From Morinoia aosen (lineage: Eukaryota; Arthropoda; Malacostraca; Amphipoda; Talitridae), in the NCBI GenBank assembly GCA_030386875.1, contig CM059568.1:29010120-29074119 (forward strand): a stretch of 64,000 nucleotides of DNA, written 5' to 3'. Made by a program: the position numbers and the translations under genes. The notes under the pieces were generated by a model. The model was given only the letters and a program-made list of their open reading frames with translations. It was not told the DNA's origin and did no database searches. How positions within the stretch are numbered: the first letter of the stretch is position 1; each line of letters starts with the position of its first letter. Shown here piece by piece: positions 44,082 to 54,158 of the stretch.

Positions 44082-46782
44082 CTAGCCCTCTCTTGCTTGT
44101 ACCCAAGGCTAACGGTGAATTCAGACCGTGCGGGGATTTCCGCATGTTGAATGCCGTTACTCCACCTGACCACTACCCTATCCCTTACCTACATGATTTT
44201 AGTGCAAATTTAGAGGGAGCACAAATTTTCTCATGAATAGATCTACAAAGCGCCTTCCATCAAATTCCACTTGAGGAAAGCGCTATACCTAAGACCGCGG
44301 TAATCACTCCGTTTGGTCTCTTTGAATTCCTCAAAATGCCTTACGGATTAAGGACTGCTCCTCAGACATTCCAACGACACATGGCTGAGATCTTCTCGGA
44401 TCTCACCTTTGCCTATGTGTATCTGGATGACATTTTGGTGGCATCCGCAACCCCGGAGCTACATAAAGACCATCTTAGGGTCGTGTTTGAAAGATTTTCC
44501 GACAATGGACTCCTGGTAAATCCTGCCAAATGTGAGCTCGGAAAGCCATCACTGATATACTTAGGTCATGAAATCTCTAGCCTAGGTCTAAAACCTTTGC
44601 CTTCCAAAGTAGAAGTGATCAAAAACTTTCCTCTTCCACAGACCCAGAAGGAACTGAGAAGGTTCCTAGGCTCTGTTAATTTCTATCATAGATTCATCAG
44701 AAATTGCGCTCAAACTTTGGCTCCCTTGTCAGATTTGCTGGAACCAAAAAAAAAAGGTAAATCTACCGATGTCAAGTGGACGGATGCAGCGCGCAAAGCT
44801 TTTGACGAGATTAAGCACATGCTAGCTACCGCGACTGAATTATCCTACCCTATTGCCAATGCTGACTTCAGTTTAGTAGTTGATGCCTCCAGTACTGCCG
44901 TAGGTGCCGTTTTGCAACAAAAAGTAGGTACTAATATCTCTCCTCTTGCTTTCTTTTCCAAAAAGCTATCGCCCACTGAGCGTGCTTACAGCGCGTTCGG
45001 TAGGGAACTCCTTGCTATCTATCTGTCTGTGAGACACTTTCGCTATGCTCTAGAGGCAAGGGAGTTCGTGATCTACACAGACCATAAACCCTTGACCTCG
45101 GCGATCAAAATGCCTTCTGAGCGCCACTCGCCAAGAGAAGCTCGACATCTGTCTTTCATCAGTCAGTTTACTACGGATATCAGATTCATTAAAGGTCTCG
45201 ACAATACTGTTGCTGACAGTCTATCTAGAATTAATTCTGTCCAAAACAGTGGTGAAATCACTTTCGGTAATATTAGTAATTGTCAGAAGGAGGATCCTGA
45301 ACTCCAGGATCTTCTCAAACCTTCTAACACTACCTCTTTGAAATTAACCTTGGTTGACGGCGTGTACCGTGATGCTGAGCGACTTTCTCGTTTGTATCTT
45401 CCTGCGACTCTCCGCAGAGTAGCTATTCTTCACTATCATTCTCTTTCACATCCTGGTATTAACCGTACATTGCGTTTGATTTCCGATCGTTTCGTCTGGC
45501 CAGCGATGCGTAAGGAGGTCAAGCAAATTTTGCAAAATTGCCATGCATGTCAGAGTAGCAAAGTTGTGAAACATAATCGTGCAGCGTTACAGAGTTGTGC
45601 TTTTGCTGGAAACAAATTCGACTCCGTACACCTAGATTTGGTGGGTCCGTTGCCTTTGTCGCGTGGTCATTCTTATTTGTTAACCATAATTGATAGGTTC
45701 TCTAGATGGGTTGAGGCCGTGCCTCTTCCTGATACCCAAACTGAGACTGTAGCTCGCGCTTTCATGAGTAATTGGATTTCCAGATTTGGGGTTCTCTTAA
45801 GTGTCACGCATGACCGGGGATCACAATTTACCTCCAAATTCTGGAGTGAGCTTAGCACTGCTTTAGGTTGTGCAAACACCAGTACTACCGCGTATCATCC
45901 GCAGTCAAATGGACTTATCGAGAGAGTCCACAGAGATTTAAAGAGTGCATTGCGTTGCCTGAATTGCAGTCACGACTGGACCGACAGACTTCCAGTAGTA
46001 TTGCTGAGCATTCGGAATTTGCATCGGCAGGATCAGCAGTGTACAGCAGCGCAGCAGAAATGTTGTATGGGAAGACGCTTCGTCTCCCGGGCGACATTGT
46101 TGACCCAAAACCTTTGCCTGAATTTTCATCTGCTGATCGTTCCGCATATGTAACCTGTCTCAAGGATTGCATGCGTCAGATCAAGTATGTTGCTCCACGA
46201 ATGCCTCAGACAAAAGACAAACTTGATCCTGCTTTGCAACAGTGTACACATGTGTACGTTCGTAATGATAGCATCAAACCAACTCTCACACGCCCGTATG
46301 ATGGCCCATTCAAAGTACTAAAACGGACGCCAAAGTATTTCGTCCTCGAAAGATCTGGTTCACCCGACCCTGTGAGCATAGATCGATTAAAGGTCGCGTA
46401 TACCTCCGATAATAGTGTGATTTCTAACTCTTCATTCTCTCCACAGAACTTCCTTTCCACTGAGACTCGATCATATCGTCCACCTCAGTTTCCTCAGTCG
46501 GCTGCATTGTTGCCTAGTCAACTTGAGTGTAATCCTTTCTTTGTGCCTGTACCTTCAAACCCTATCCCAAATCCTATCGTACACTCTAATTCTAGCTCTC
46601 CTAGTGAAACAGCGACAAGTCTGGAGAGACCAGACGAGACCGCTGCAGTAACTCCTGTACCAAAAACTCTTGCTGATCTAAATTTGCAGACTCGTTTGGT
46701 GAAGCTTCCCCGCTCAGTAACATTTTCCGACCGCCAAACCCGGCATAGTCGCGTAGTTCGAACTCCTTCCCGCTACAAATGA
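44082..46782 (+). pseudogene. pol: G2 pol, RT to integrase
   Basis: Resumes at SPLLLVPKANGEFRPCGDF after NL-B. A TGA at 44234-44236 precedes IDLQSAFHQIPL. The frame 44336-46153 then carries YVYLDDILVA (RT active site), RNase H (LVVDASSTAVGAVL, YTDHKPLTSA), the integrase HHCC region (HYHSLSHPG...NCHACQSSK) and the complete core: [36 protein letters not shown] frameshift near 46040 moves the C-terminal GPF-type module (YDGPFKVLKRTPKYF) and proline-rich tail to the frame ending at 46782. Only a few lesions separate it from a complete pol. Confidence 0.85.
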
Positions 46783-46823
46783 TTGCAGCGGGTGGACCTT
46801 TCGGTCTGCGCCTTGGGGGGTAA

Positions 46824-48705
46824 TGTAGCATTAGCTATAAAAGTGTAAAATTATAAAATTTCTCATTCGCACTTAAATAGCATAATTATTGACATTAAAA
46901 ATCTTACTCTAAATTATTATTGATAATTTTCTTCTTATAATTAGCAATCCTTGAAGTTTTTGTGTAAATGCATAACACATAAAAAAACGATCGACATTTT
47001 CGAGTTTAAAGCCTCTGAAAAGGGCAACACCGCGCGGGACGCTTGGTTTTCCGCGCCACTCTCTCGTGCCTCTTTAGCTTGTGCGTTACAACGTTCTTGT
47101 AAGTGAAAGAAATTAAGTGTTCAAATAGAGCAAATCTGGTAAAGTATATTGTGTCATTTCTTAGTGTGCATTGTGTTTAAGTTTAAGGATCTGGTCAGTA
47201 TCGTGCTATATATATAAACATGAAAATAGTCGTAGGAGTTCGTAAAATAGCGTGGCTCATTCCAAGTGCTATCTCAACATGACGTAGCGTAAATTTTGCG
47301 TGTCATGTTCACTTCTTGCGTCAAGAATTTATATTAGATATTCAACTACGTCCTTCCTTACTACCAAAATTATATACTTGCAGCTGTCATTATGATATTG
47401 AAATTCGCTCATCAAATACTTCGTGAGAGCGCGTCACGACAAATTTGCCGGCGTTTTTTGTGAAAAATGGCGGAGCGTAAACTGCTGTGTCATGTCATTT
47501 TTTATGTTCACTGTATTATGTTTTGAATATTTTTTTCTTTTGCTGCAAGAGATACGTTTAGTGTTTCTTTTCTCAGTGTAGATATTATTCCTTTTTACTA
47601 CAAGATATACTTGCAGTGTTTTTCAGTTTGATTGACATATTAATGAATTTAGGACTGCTTTCTTTTTATTTCTCGTACGGATATAGATATATTATAGAGT
47701 ACGAAAATTAGTCATTCATATTCTTGCATTTTTTAGCTGTTTCGTATTTCATTTATACCACGAATCATGGTGCTTAAACCACATGTATTTTCCATAATTC
47801 CACAAAAATGGAATAACAGATTATTACTGCTCTAAAAATCACAAGTATTGTGCTGGCATGCTTATTACTTAAGTCAAGCATAAATGAACAGCCATTGCCA
47901 GTTTGTAACCTTTCTATTTTCTTCCTTGAGCCTGTAAAGAAATTAATAGCTTGAGTTAAATCTATGGAAGAAGTTCAGGGTTTTCTCCGTGATGGGAAAT
48001 ATACCATTGCAGTGTAGGGATTGTCAGTTGTGGAATTTTTCCTTGATGCCTCTTCGAGAACCTTCTCATTCAGCGTCTTCGATTATTGCAGACCCTCGAC
48101 GGCACCAAACACCACAACACACATTCCCTGGGTCTGAGCTTCACATGTAAATTCATGTGGCACATTATCTCTCACTAAACCATCGAGATACACCACGTAA
48201 ATTGCTTATTTGTGACGTGAGATGTTCTGACTTTTGGTCATATATCACTTTGCAATCACTTGGTTCGGAGCTAGTAGAGCCTAGTATATTACTACCAATG
48301 GCTACTAATCTGCCCGCTCAACCACGACAACTTGCTTTTCACATCGTGGAATTATTCTAAAGTCTGAAACCATAAATAGTGACTCATCCCCACGTCACGG
48401 GTGGAATTGATATTCTGTCAGTCGCTTAAATTACACAGACTGTAAACCTCCACAAACACACTCACTTACACCTGGCCAACGTCATCGCTCGCCGGACCTC
48501 GCTTGCACGGAGTTTCCCATCTAAGAGAAGATCGTCCGAAGTCAAGCACGTCATCGGTCATCACGGCTTCCTTCAATAAAAAGATACAAGCTGAGTTATC
48601 CCATGAAGTGTCTTCATAATCCCTCTCTTGCTATTTCGAAAAACACTTAAGAGAAAACGTTTAAGGTTGGACGTTAATAACTAACCATATCCACCAATCT
48701 TAACA
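46824..48705 (+). repeat. G2 3' LTR (1882 bp)
   Basis: Begins TGTAGCATTAGCTAT after the tract CTTGGGGGGTAA and ends CCACCAATCTTAACA before the GAAA duplication. It matches the G3 5' LTR along its length. AATAAAAAG near 48585 is a plausible polyadenylation signal. Frames inside (for example 48157-48360) are not genes. Confidence 0.87.
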
Positions 48706-48709
48706 GAAA

Positions 48710-48972
48710 TAACATTTACACTTACACACACCGCCAACATGCCGGATCAGCTATCTCCAGGACTGCGAAATAGCCTCAGCCAAGATCGTGCAGCTAACAC
48801 GACTCGTCGATTCTGCCGACTCCTCCAATAAAACCCAAACTGAGTCTCCCGCGTCCTTCATTTTCCTTCTCGCATGGCTCTTGAAAACATACTCCCTCAT
48901 TATTTGAGTTTGAACTGGGATGATAATAATACAACCTAATAATTTCATCAAACCCAGACCTCAAACTTAAAA
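48710..48972 (+). repeat. G1 3' LTR, right part
   Basis: Corresponds to the end of the G1 5' LTR (24007-24271): TAACATTTACACTTACACAC ... TCATCAAACCCAGACC, ending CTTAAAA. It completes the LTR split by G2. Confidence 0.88.
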
Positions 48973-49792
48973 TTTTCTCCTATCCCTGAACTTTAGGAAG
49001 ATTCCAACGGAATATTCAGCCACAGAAAATATGTTTTGCTATCTATCAATTTGGCGTCCGAACAGGGGCCAATCCACATTTTCTTTTAACGAAAAGGATA
49101 AATGCCCTACAGGATTGTATGGACAGAGAAATATATTGCTTCATGAACATTTTAAGACCCTATGTGAAGACGTTCGTCGACCGGACTCCTGAAGGTCTGT
49201 TTAGGGAAAAATAGACCTGCCACGGGACTGGAGGTAAAGGGAATTCCGCCCTTATCTCTTCTTCATCAGAAAAAAATTTACGGGCTTCTCTCTAGTTAGA
49301 GAAAGGTGCAGGGTTCATGTTGAGACGAAATTGAACTATTTAGATGAAATAGGGTAGATATTACAGCTATCTATGCACTCGTATGAATATCATCTGACAA
49401 AATAAAACGTTCCAGATATAAAAATATTCGTACAGGTAAAGAAAGCTATTTGTACAGCGAGAGAAAAATGTTAGCTTCAAATTGAGACGAAATTCCAAGT
49501 TTTTATACACAAAAGGTTAAAAATGATTGCTTTTTCAAAATTAACACTTGATGGGGGGGGGGGGGGGAGGTGGATAAAGGGAGCTCCGCTCGTAAACCTA
49601 GACAAAAAGAAAGCTGTGAGCCATTAGGGCAGTTAAAAAAAGGTGTTATCTTCAAATGGTGACTCTACTGAAATTTCTAAATGCAATAAGTTAGAAGTTA
49701 GAGTTGTTCCAAAATTACCCTATTTGTAGAACGAATAAAAATTATTTTCAGGTTTTTTCTCTGAATCTTCTGTTTAATCTTTGTAATGACTA
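48973..49792. other. Right flank of G1: possible older LTR end plus primer-site-like sequence
   Basis: 48973-49071 is the right copy of the repeat seen at 22746-22844. Just after it, TTGGCGTCCGAACAGGGG (about 49049-49066) resembles a lysine-tRNA-type primer binding site, suggesting the interior of an old, unrelated LTR element. No open frames are found downstream. A run of about 15 G interrupts the sequence near 49553-49567. Confidence 0.45.
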
Positions 49793-50190
49793 TCTAGCAT
49801 TAGCTACAGAGTGTAAAATTATAAAAATTCTCATTCGCACTTGAATAAAATAATTATTGACATTAAAAATCTTACTCTAAATTATTATTATTAATTTTTT
49901 ACTTATAATTAGTAATCCTTGAAGTTTTTGTGTAAATGCACGAGAGATAAAATAACGATCGACATTCTCGAGTCTAAAGCCTCTCTGAGTTGGCAATACT
50001 GCGCGGGACGCTTGGTTTGCCGCACCACTCTCTCTAGTGCCTCTCTAGCGTGTGCGTACACCATCTTGTAAGTGAAAGAAATTAAGTGTTTAAATAGAGC
50101 AAATCTGGTAAAGTATATTGTATTATCTCTCATTGTGCATTGTGTTTAAGTTTTAAGGATTTGGTCAGTGTTATAATATAAATAAACATG
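49793..50190 (+). repeat. G3 5' LTR, left part
   Basis: Begins TCTAGCATTAGCTACAG (TGTAGC in other copies) and matches the G2 LTR to ATAAACATG. Element I inserted there, duplicating CATG. Confidence 0.83.
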
Positions 50191-50508
50191 TGTTCCGGCC
50201 CTTTCAGTATTAGGTCGTAACCAAACGCGAATGAGGTTCGGGAGTGAATCAGATGCAGTAACGTAGTATCCTTTATTGTTACTTCAGAGTTGACACAGGC
50301 TTCGTAATTGGTAGAGAATCTTTAGATCGGAAGGTAATCTCGTTACTTCTATAGCGCATCGGTGATCTCTACAGATGCTCTCTCGACAGCCGAGCTTCCG
50401 TTACTGAACAGCGACGCTTCTGTTTGTAATGCGACCTCTACGGCAAACCACCTCTAATGAACGACGATATCTCTCGCCGATTCTATTTATATAGTCGGCG
50501 GGCGCACA
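50191..50508 (-). repeat. Element I 3' LTR (318 bp)
   Basis: On the minus strand it begins TGTGCGCCCGCCGACTATAT and ends GGGCCGGAACA. A TATATAAATAG box lies near its start and an AATAAAGG signal near 50270. The polypurine tract GGGGGGAGCATTA precedes it, at 50509-50522 on the plus-strand scale. No second copy of the full LTR is visible at the other end of the element. Confidence 0.75.
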
Positions 50509-50522
50509 TAATGCTCCCCCCA

Positions 50523-51649
50523 CAATTTTAAAAATTCTTTATTACAATAAAAATTTTTATAACGGTATTCAATTAACTTTGATTTTCCTTTGACTATCAA
50601 TTAATCTTACAATCCGTCTAATTAATTCGAACAGATCAGAACGTATAACAAAATTGCTTCCGAATTATGAACGGAGGTAGGCAGGTATGGCTTTTTCTGT
50701 CTTAGCAAAGCATAAAGTCAACAAAATTCAACGGCAATCCTACTTCTTGTTAAACATTATTTTTAGTGTCAATATTATATTTTAGTGTCAATTCAATACT
50801 AGATTTATTACCCAAAATCAACCAAATAATCACTCTACGCACTTAGCTCAAACAATTTGTTCATTCATTATCAAGTTATTTATCAATTGAGTCTTAGAAT
50901 TCTTGGATACTCCAGATATTTCGGATACAAATGGATACACCACACAATTTTATTAACATATCAAAATATCAAAATCAAACATCAAAACGCGTACTTAATA
51001 AATCCTTTCCATAAGGTACACTTTCTTGAACAAACTGGACACCTACCGTCAGATCGAGAAACACAATTTTTATGCAAATGAAAAATTTAGAAGGAAAAAT
51101 CCATCATAAATCTATATTATATGAAGATTTAGAGTATAAAATTACATACGCAAGACAATGCATTGCATTACTATAAAGGGCAAGGTAAAAGCTGATTGCT
51201 TCTCCTCAGGATTCAAATCATTCTACAATTCAAATTAACTTATTTCAATCCAGCTAAATTAAATATTGAAAGTAAATTAAATAGAATAATCAATAAATTA
51301 ACTAATTTAATTCAACCAATCTACAAGCGTACAATTTGGTTTATATTCGCAATACTAACAATTCGTCTCAATATTTCACGTGAATACATGAACAAAATAA
51401 TCTATAAAATAGAATACATAATCCGTATGTAATAGAGATTTTTTCCGTATAAAATAGAATTAATCTAAGACAATATATTCTAAAAGAAATACTCCGAAAA
51501 TATTCAGATCCATCGTGCACGTGGACTCTGTGCGTGAGCGTGTTCCCATTTTTCGAAGTTTCGAGGGACACCCTTGGAGATGAAAACTCAGCGTTGAGGT
51601 ACATGTGTTTTGTTATGTTAATGTGAATGTAGAAGTTAGCGTTGTGGTG
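50523..51649 (-). other. Element I 3' non-coding region
   Basis: AT-rich, about 1.1 kb between the last small ORF and the polypurine tract. Short frames on both strands (for example 51196-51432) have random AT-rich composition. Nothing recognised. Confidence 0.5.
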
Positions 51650-51977
51650 TTAAGCGCTAACTTGAGGTGGAAGTGCAACTATTTGCCTAGGACTATTATT
51701 GATTTCTTTCCAAACTGATCGACGCAAAGCTACATCCTCTCCGCTTAGTCGTCCGACGACTTTGTTGAGATCCCGTTTAATGTAAATTACCATTACAGTA
51801 AGTATAATTGTGATTAGTGTGTAAAGGAGCAACATTATGTCACTCAATCGATCAGGGATGAGGTCGATTGTCGTCTCCTCAGTGTGGCGGATTAGTTCAT
51901 CCGATATATGACCGTTATTTGCCTTAATGGCAGTGAGAATGGCGTCCACATTAACGTTGGAAATTTTGTTGCCCATC
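51650..51977 (-). CDS. Element I small ORF: predicted myristoylated single-pass membrane protein
   Basis: The ATG at 51977 opens a 108-codon frame starting MGNKIS. That fits the N-myristoylation pattern (G2, S6). A polar region follows, then one strongly hydrophobic segment (IMLLLYTLITIILTVMVIYI, about residues 47-66), then a basic stretch (KRDLNKVVGR) and a short tail. No signal peptide and no Env-like features (no furin site, no fusion peptide). It occupies the position after pol where env or accessory genes lie in some gypsy elements. Function unknown; membrane anchoring is inferred from sequence only. An earlier TTG in the same frame gives a five-residue extension but is a poor start. Confidence 0.6.
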
Positions 51978-52128
51978 TTAGCAGGCCACAAAGCGATTAA
52001 TAGCGCGGGGATTAAAATTGTGATTTTGATTTGTAAAATTTACAAATCAACAGTATTGTTGGTTAATGTGTACGGTTGAGCACGCCCCCCTATCCCTGCG
52101 CACCACGTTGATGTAGAAAAGTAATTCT

Positions 52129-52353
52129 TCACCGGATGTTCGCTGGGAATGCAGCGATTCTGATTATGAACACGAGTTCGACGTGTTCTCCGGATTCATA
52201 CACTTGAATTCGAGTACGCAACGGGGAATCGAGGTTCAGGAACAATCTAAATTTGCAATAAGCTTCTTGTAATACTTCTTTCGGTACACGGATTCCGAAA
52301 ACGATCGTTGTTTCCTGCGGTCGCCAGAGTTGACCGTGTCCCCCGCTACACAT
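52129..52353 (-). CDS. Element I small ORF, 74 aa, unknown
   Basis: ATG at 52353. The sequence is compact and protein-like (TTIVFGIRVPKEVLQEAYCK, FRLFLNLDSP, ELVFIIRIAAF), with alternating hydrophobic residues suggesting a small alpha/beta fold, and no membrane segment or known motif. It lies between pol and the membrane-protein ORF on the same strand, about 150 bases upstream of the latter, so both could be read from a spliced or subgenomic RNA. I do not recognise it. Confidence 0.5.
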   Translation of the reverse strand: MCSGGHGQLWRPQETTIVFGIRVPKEVLQEAYCKFRLFLNLDSPLRTRIQVYESGEHVELVFIIRIAAFPANIR

Positions 52354-52934
52354 CGGGGTTTATGAGTGAATTATTATTGGAGTTAAACGAGTGTATCTTG
52401 TGAGTCGGAATGTGCAATGTTCTGGAATCGTTCCGGAGTCGTCCAAGGAATCTGAAAGGATACGACACAAGAAATTAGCATGGCCACAAGTTTAAGTAAG
52501 CAATTGTCGTTTCATAATAAGGCAACGCTTCATTCTCATTAAGACACATTCATTTCAACTACACTGCCTAGCATTGTTGCCAAACAATTTGCGGCAGAAG
52601 CGCAGATCTCGCGGCTTCGCGCTCGCACTCTCGTGTTGACATTTCCAAGATTGCATCTCAGTTTATCAACTCTAGCTGAGGACTTGACGAACACAGCTTT
52701 TGATGTCGCAACAACAGTATGGCAACATCCTAAGCTCAACATCTCGTCACAAGGTGTTTGCAATATTTCCTAACGCAAGACATACATAAAGTCTTAAGAA
52801 AGAAACTCATAGAATGCTCTTACAAGCTAAAAACTCAGAGAACTCACTTACAAGCTAAATACCATTAAAATACATTTATGGAATGGCAATTTCGGAATAT
52901 TAGTAATGAACAGTTCCAAACTTGGTTGACAATT

Positions 52935-54158
52935 TTACCTTCTTAACTTATCTAAAGGCAGTACATGGTTTAAGTTCGTTCGGATAATCTTGTTACCGAT
53001 CTTAATATCTGCGTAATTTTTACCTAGCTTTTCAATGATACCTGGTCCTAAGAAATTTAGCTGTAACTTGTGTTTTTTGGCATGATTTTTTACTAGTACA
53101 CGGTCCGTCACTTTTAAATTTTTATCGCGACGTTTCATATTTCTATAGGCAGTTCTTTCGGTTGTGGCGTTAATGATCGCATTTCTAATATTGTTCACTA
53201 CAATAGATGACTCGGTAAATTTTTGTTTGTGAACATCTTCATATGTAGTCGCAACATTGAAGTCTTCTAAATTAGTAGAACTGATATACACACACGTATC
53301 TCTACCGAAAACCGTGTATGCGGGTGTATCTCCTAATGTTTCGTTGAAACTATTGTTAATCGAATTCTCCACAATATCCAATAATCTATCCCACTCATTA
53401 TGAGGAAGAAAATTTAGATATAACTTGAGCAGGTGTCGAATTTTTCCATTACATCGCTCAACAATACCATTAGAAAAAGGGGAATAAGCCAGAACTTCCC
53501 TTTTTAAGATAGAAAGTCCTTTTGTGAAATTTCTTACATTAGATGATTTAAATTCTAGAGCATTGTCGGATAACAACACGTCCGGGGTACCGAACAAACA
53601 GCAAAAATTCCATAGACAATCTGTAACAGTCTCTGTACATCGGTCACTAGTCGAATATAATTTAACAAAACGGGAAAAGAGGTCGATAAAGACAAGAATA
53701 TATTTGTTCCCATTGTCTGTCATTGTTAATGGACCGTAGAAATCCATGCTGACCGTTTGAAAACATCGTGTTCCAATTGGAGCATTTAGAATTTTAATCG
53801 GCGTCGGTATTCGTGATTTTAGAATCTTACAGATGTCACAAGATTCAACAATTTTGCGTGTAATTGTCCGTTCGTACGGGTGAAAATATTTTAATTTAAA
53901 CTTAAACAAGGTATGATTCAAATCTGTATGGGACAAATTGTGGATGAACAGAATTGTCTTGTGCAGCAGAGTATATGGCACCACAATAGTCAGAATGGTG
54001 CTGGGTCTGTTGTCAATTCTTCGTCTTTTATACAAAATGTCATTCATAATCAGAAATTCATTCATGTCAGTATTAGTAACTCTAGTTGCATTCTCTAGGG
54101 CATCCTTTATTTCAGAACAAAAGGGATCACTATCTTGTTCACGTTTAAATTCGTCTAA
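52935..54158 (-). CDS. pol: Element I integrase (pol C-terminal part)
   Basis: In the same frame as the protease-RT part, after one TAG at 54159-54161. The frame continues without ATG for about 30 codons before MNEFLIMNDILYKRRR. Zinc region HNLSHTDLNH ... SCDICK (HHCC). Catalytic core with D in VSMDFYGPLT, D in LLSDNALEFKS and E in SNGIVERCNGKIRH, all present. The C-terminal domain ends with FLGPGIIEKLGKNYADIKIG and LNHVLPLDKLRR, an SH3-like/GPF-type end. The enzyme inserts element DNA into the genome. Apart from the TAG, nothing in this part is broken. Confidence 0.82.
   Translation of the reverse strand, partial: LDEFKREQDSDPFCSEIKDALENATRVTNTDMNEFLIMNDILYKRRRIDNRPSTILTIVVPYTLLHKTILFIHNLSHTDLNHTLFKFKLKYFHPYERTITRKIVESCDICKILKSRIPTPIKILNAPIGTRCFQTVSMDFYGPLTMTDNGNKYILVFIDLFSRFVKLYSTSDRCTETVTDCLWNFCCLFGTPDVLLSDNALEFKSSNVRNFTKGLSILKREVLAYSPFSNGIVERCNGKIRHLLKLYLNFLPHNEWDRLLDIVENSINNSFNETLGDTPAYTVFGRDTCVYISSTNLEDFNVATTYEDVHKQKFTESSIVVNNIRNAIINATTERTAYRNMKRRDKNLKVTDRVLVKNHAKKHKLQLNFLGPGIIEKLGKNYADIKIGNKIIRTNLNHVLPLDKLRR

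Larger units (their letters stand above)
35282..48705 (+). mobile_element. G2: gypsy-type element inserted in the G1 3' LTR
   Basis: Flanked by GAAA on both sides (35278-35281, 48706-48709). The 5' LTR is truncated at 36010 and fused directly to the last codons of gag, so the rest of the LTR, the primer site and most of gag are gone. Protease-RT (36033-36746) is interrupted by NL-B (36747-44081) and continues at 44082. The 3' LTR (46824-48705) is complete. Same family as G3, with a longer LTR subtype than G1. The deletion makes it non-autonomous. Confidence 0.88.
22845..48972 (+). mobile_element. G1: gypsy-type LTR retrotransposon, interrupted twice
   Basis: 5' LTR 22845-24271; gag and pol remnants 24729-34073, with NL-D2 inserted at 28311-33362; polypurine tract; 3' LTR starting at 34115. 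The 3' LTR is split at 35281 by G2 and resumes at 48710, ending at 48972. Without inserts G1 is about 7.7 kb. The order protease-RT-RNase H-integrase, and the integrase C-terminal GPF-type segment (YDGPFRVLKRTPKYF), assign it to the Ty3/gypsy group. Numerous stops make it defective. Confidence 0.88.

Noticed and set aside
52539..52763. 74-codon minus-strand frame between pol and the small ORFs of element I
   Set aside because: Composition looks random, it has no motif, and unlike the two neighbouring small ORFs it shows no coherent fold pattern.
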